Source of the DNA: Monarcha castaneiventris obscurior
Lineage: Eukaryota; Chordata; Aves; Passeriformes; Monarchidae
Direction: 5' to 3'
DNA length: 64,000 bases
Assembly (NCBI GenBank): GCA_026261815.1
Contig: JAMPIT010000484.1
Span: 9,398,501 to 9,462,500, forward strand
Position 1 is the first letter of the stretch. Each line of letters opens with the position of its first letter. Positions 61,823 through 64,000 of this stretch are shown piece after piece. Made by a program: the position numbers and the translations under genes. Below the pieces are notes generated by a model. It searched no databases, was not told the origin of the DNA, and saw only the letters and a list, made by a program, of their open reading frames with translations.

Positions 61823-64000
61823 CTAACAGGGAAAGGTGTTACCACCAACACTTTGCCTTTCACCAAAGTAACCAAATACCTCCTAATCCAGCCTCTCCCC
61901 TCCAGCCACCTCCCTGTGCCCTGGTCCAGCTACAGCCCTTCGCATCCTCCTCATGGCAGCACAGCACTCAGGTTTACACTATCCTGTGGCTCTCCAAGGT
62001 AAGCCCAGGCTTTGCTGGCCCAGAAAAGCACTCTCCACAGAAGGATATGGAAACCATTCTCTCCAATCATTCTGAAGTCGTCTAACAAACAGACTGTTTA
62101 CTCCTGCTAGATCCTTTTTCTTCATGCAGCTCACCTGAGGGGGAGGATTCCAAGAAAGCTGCAATTAGAGACATATATGCACAAGGACACTTTGCACCTG
62201 TTTTATCCTGTCTGACAGACTTTCTCTTCTGGCAGTTGGCACTTCATGACAAATCCCATGAAAACAACACCAGGAAAACCATGAATGAGTTTCTGTATCC
62301 TTTGTCTTGCTCTTGACCATGTGGGACTATCACACTCACAGTGTCAAAACAGCTCACACCAATCCTGCTGACAGTATCTACCACATTTCCTGCTGCTTAT
62401 TCTCTCCAGGCAGACCCAGAAAGTGCTCTTGCTCGTGCTGGAAAGAGATTCTCCCAAGAAGACAGCTCCCTGCTCCCAGCATCAATGACTGTCCATTTCC
62501 TTTGCCTCACACCAGCCCTTCAGCAATTTCCCTCAAGGGGTTGCAGAGAGGCAGAGACCTTGTGGCTGTCTTTGGCCACTCAAATGCTACTTGTCCTATC
62601 AGGGTAGAGAGCAGCTTCCACATCTGGAAGAACCCACTTCTTTGTGCTGGAAAAGGGTTGGCTGTGGGCAAGTACTGCAGAGACCTATAGGATGTGGAAG
62701 GGTGGTGGAGGGGGTGAACACATCTTTTGTACTAGAGCCAGGGGTCTTCAAATCCAGCATGTAGGAGGTCCAAAAACAAAGCAGAGATGCTTCTTCACAC
62801 AGCACATGGGTAACTGGGGGCAGTTCTTGTTACAGGCAGCTGTGGGTACTGAAGCCCACAGGGGCTTACAAGGGTTCAAGGTAAATCCACTGAGAATTCC
62901 TGCCCTCACAAAGATCATCCTTGGCCTGAGAAATCTGCAGCTGGAAACTGCAACAGGTCAGGGGAGCACTCAGTGGAAGCAGCACCCTATGCTCAGCTTG
63001 TGCTTACACCCACCTGGACATGTGCTGTTGGCCCAGGGTGCTGTGCTGAGTGAACCTCCAGGCACAGGTGCTACAGCACCCCCAGCACCCCACACACACA
63101 AGGAGCACCAGGGGCTTGCTCTCCCAGAGCACTGGTCCTGGTACAGCAATTCATACTGGCTTTTTTCTCTCTTCACAGCCACAACTGCCGGGGTTTTGGC
63201 TTGGCTCATTTTGCAGATGCCAGATCCACCTGCACCAGTGCCAGAAGGTTTGTTCTGGCACAACAGAAGTGAGCAGCCCTGGAAGCAGAGACCACATCAT
63301 CTCTCCTGGCAGCTCTGCAGGCATTGACTCCTCAGTGCTGGTGGGAATAGTCCTGGCAACCAGCTGTATGCTGCTGAATGGGCAGGCGTGTTTCTCAGAA
63401 TTAATAATAAATCAGGGGCAAGCCTCAGTCTTACAGGGTTCTGCTGATGAGTAGAAAAGCAGCCCTCTGATTACATTAAATTAATGCCACTTGGTACTTC
63501 CTCTTGCATCACTGCATCTGGCTCATCTCCCTTCAGATAGGGCCTACAGATTTACAGTTGTTAACTAAACTTTTCTCAAACCTGTCAGAGAAAGGCTACA
63601 GAGTAATATAAAATGCAGAATTTAATGGATTTCACTCATCTGAAGCTGATGTAACTTTATATTTGAGCAAACTTGAAGAACTGTTACCATGAGCTTTCTA
63701 GAACTAGCAGTTCAAGCCAACTTCAAAGGCAACTTGCTATGACCAAGATACAGGCACCTAATTACCACCTCCATTATCAGGGGCCAGAAGAAGCTTTCTG
63801 ACTTCAGATGTTTATTGTATTTTGGTCGGTACATCATATTTTTTTCTACTGCAGATATTTCCTTTTACTTCAGTATCAGTCATGTGATACAGCAATGTCC
63901 TCTGAGTGACATGCTCCCATCTCCTGCTTAAGAACATTACCACCTTTTTCTGTTGATTAACCACCTTATCATTCTGCAGATTCCTCCTTTTTGCTGGATT
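61823..64000. other. Right end of window, no confident gene
   Basis: I searched the minus strand for the SRPK N-lobe. Only a weak candidate was found, at about 63,220-63,140 (AKTPAVVAVKREKSQYELL, compare SRPK ...FVALKVVKSA-HYTET). No intact glycine-rich loop or matching splice sites accompany it. No THUMPD3-like exon was recognised on the plus strand. Confidence 0.4.

Noticed and set aside
62644..63327. 227-codon plus-strand open frame at the right end
   Set aside because: No known family and no fitting splice structure. It overlaps other chance frames.

Overview
The window is vertebrate nuclear DNA, most probably from a bird. It holds widely spaced spliced exons with GT-AG borders, several CR1-type LINE fragments (the usual avian/reptilian retroposon, including typical 3' tails), short A- or T-rich simple repeats, and one large CpG island. 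There are no operons, phage, CRISPR arrays or bacterial-style genes. Most long open frames are chance frames, the longest being artefacts of the GC-rich CpG island.

The main gene is SETD5 on the minus strand. I placed 17 coding exons between 28677 (start codon) and 3485. Their phases fit at every junction and sum to 2817 nt (939 codons). This covers the N-terminal half-PHD-like Cys cluster, the SET domain with its atypical RRSC motif, the Cys-rich post-SET-like segment and much of the disordered Pro/Ser-rich region. By recollection of family length (about 1,400 residues), the last third of the protein lies past the left edge. The ATG exon carries a short 5' UTR behind a splice acceptor at 28781, so the first exon or exons are non-coding and lie upstream. 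The likely promoter is the CpG island at about 53.66-55.99 kb, which has three CCAAT boxes on the minus strand, a perfect NRF1 palindrome and an E-box. This implies a 5' intron of roughly 26 kb. That intron holds two smaller CpG-rich patches (29.4-29.65 kb and 36.9-37.75 kb) that could be alternative promoters.

Right of the CpG island, about 56.9-61.8 kb on the minus strand, lie six well-preserved exons plus one degraded exon of an SR-protein kinase (SRPK family, closest by eye to SRPK3). Catalytic-loop, DLG and later motifs are readable and splice sites and phases fit. However, the first recognisable exon opens with an in-frame TGA, the terminal exon is broken, a spacer exon is missing, and no convincing N-lobe was found. 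I read it as a decaying or partial SRPK3-like gene. THUMPD3, the mammalian head-to-head neighbour of SETD5 as I recall it, was not recognised.

I found no undescribed biological system. The items most worth a second look are the kinase remnant, a GC-AG intron, a tandem splice donor and a tandem splice acceptor in SETD5, and the secondary CpG patches in the first intron.
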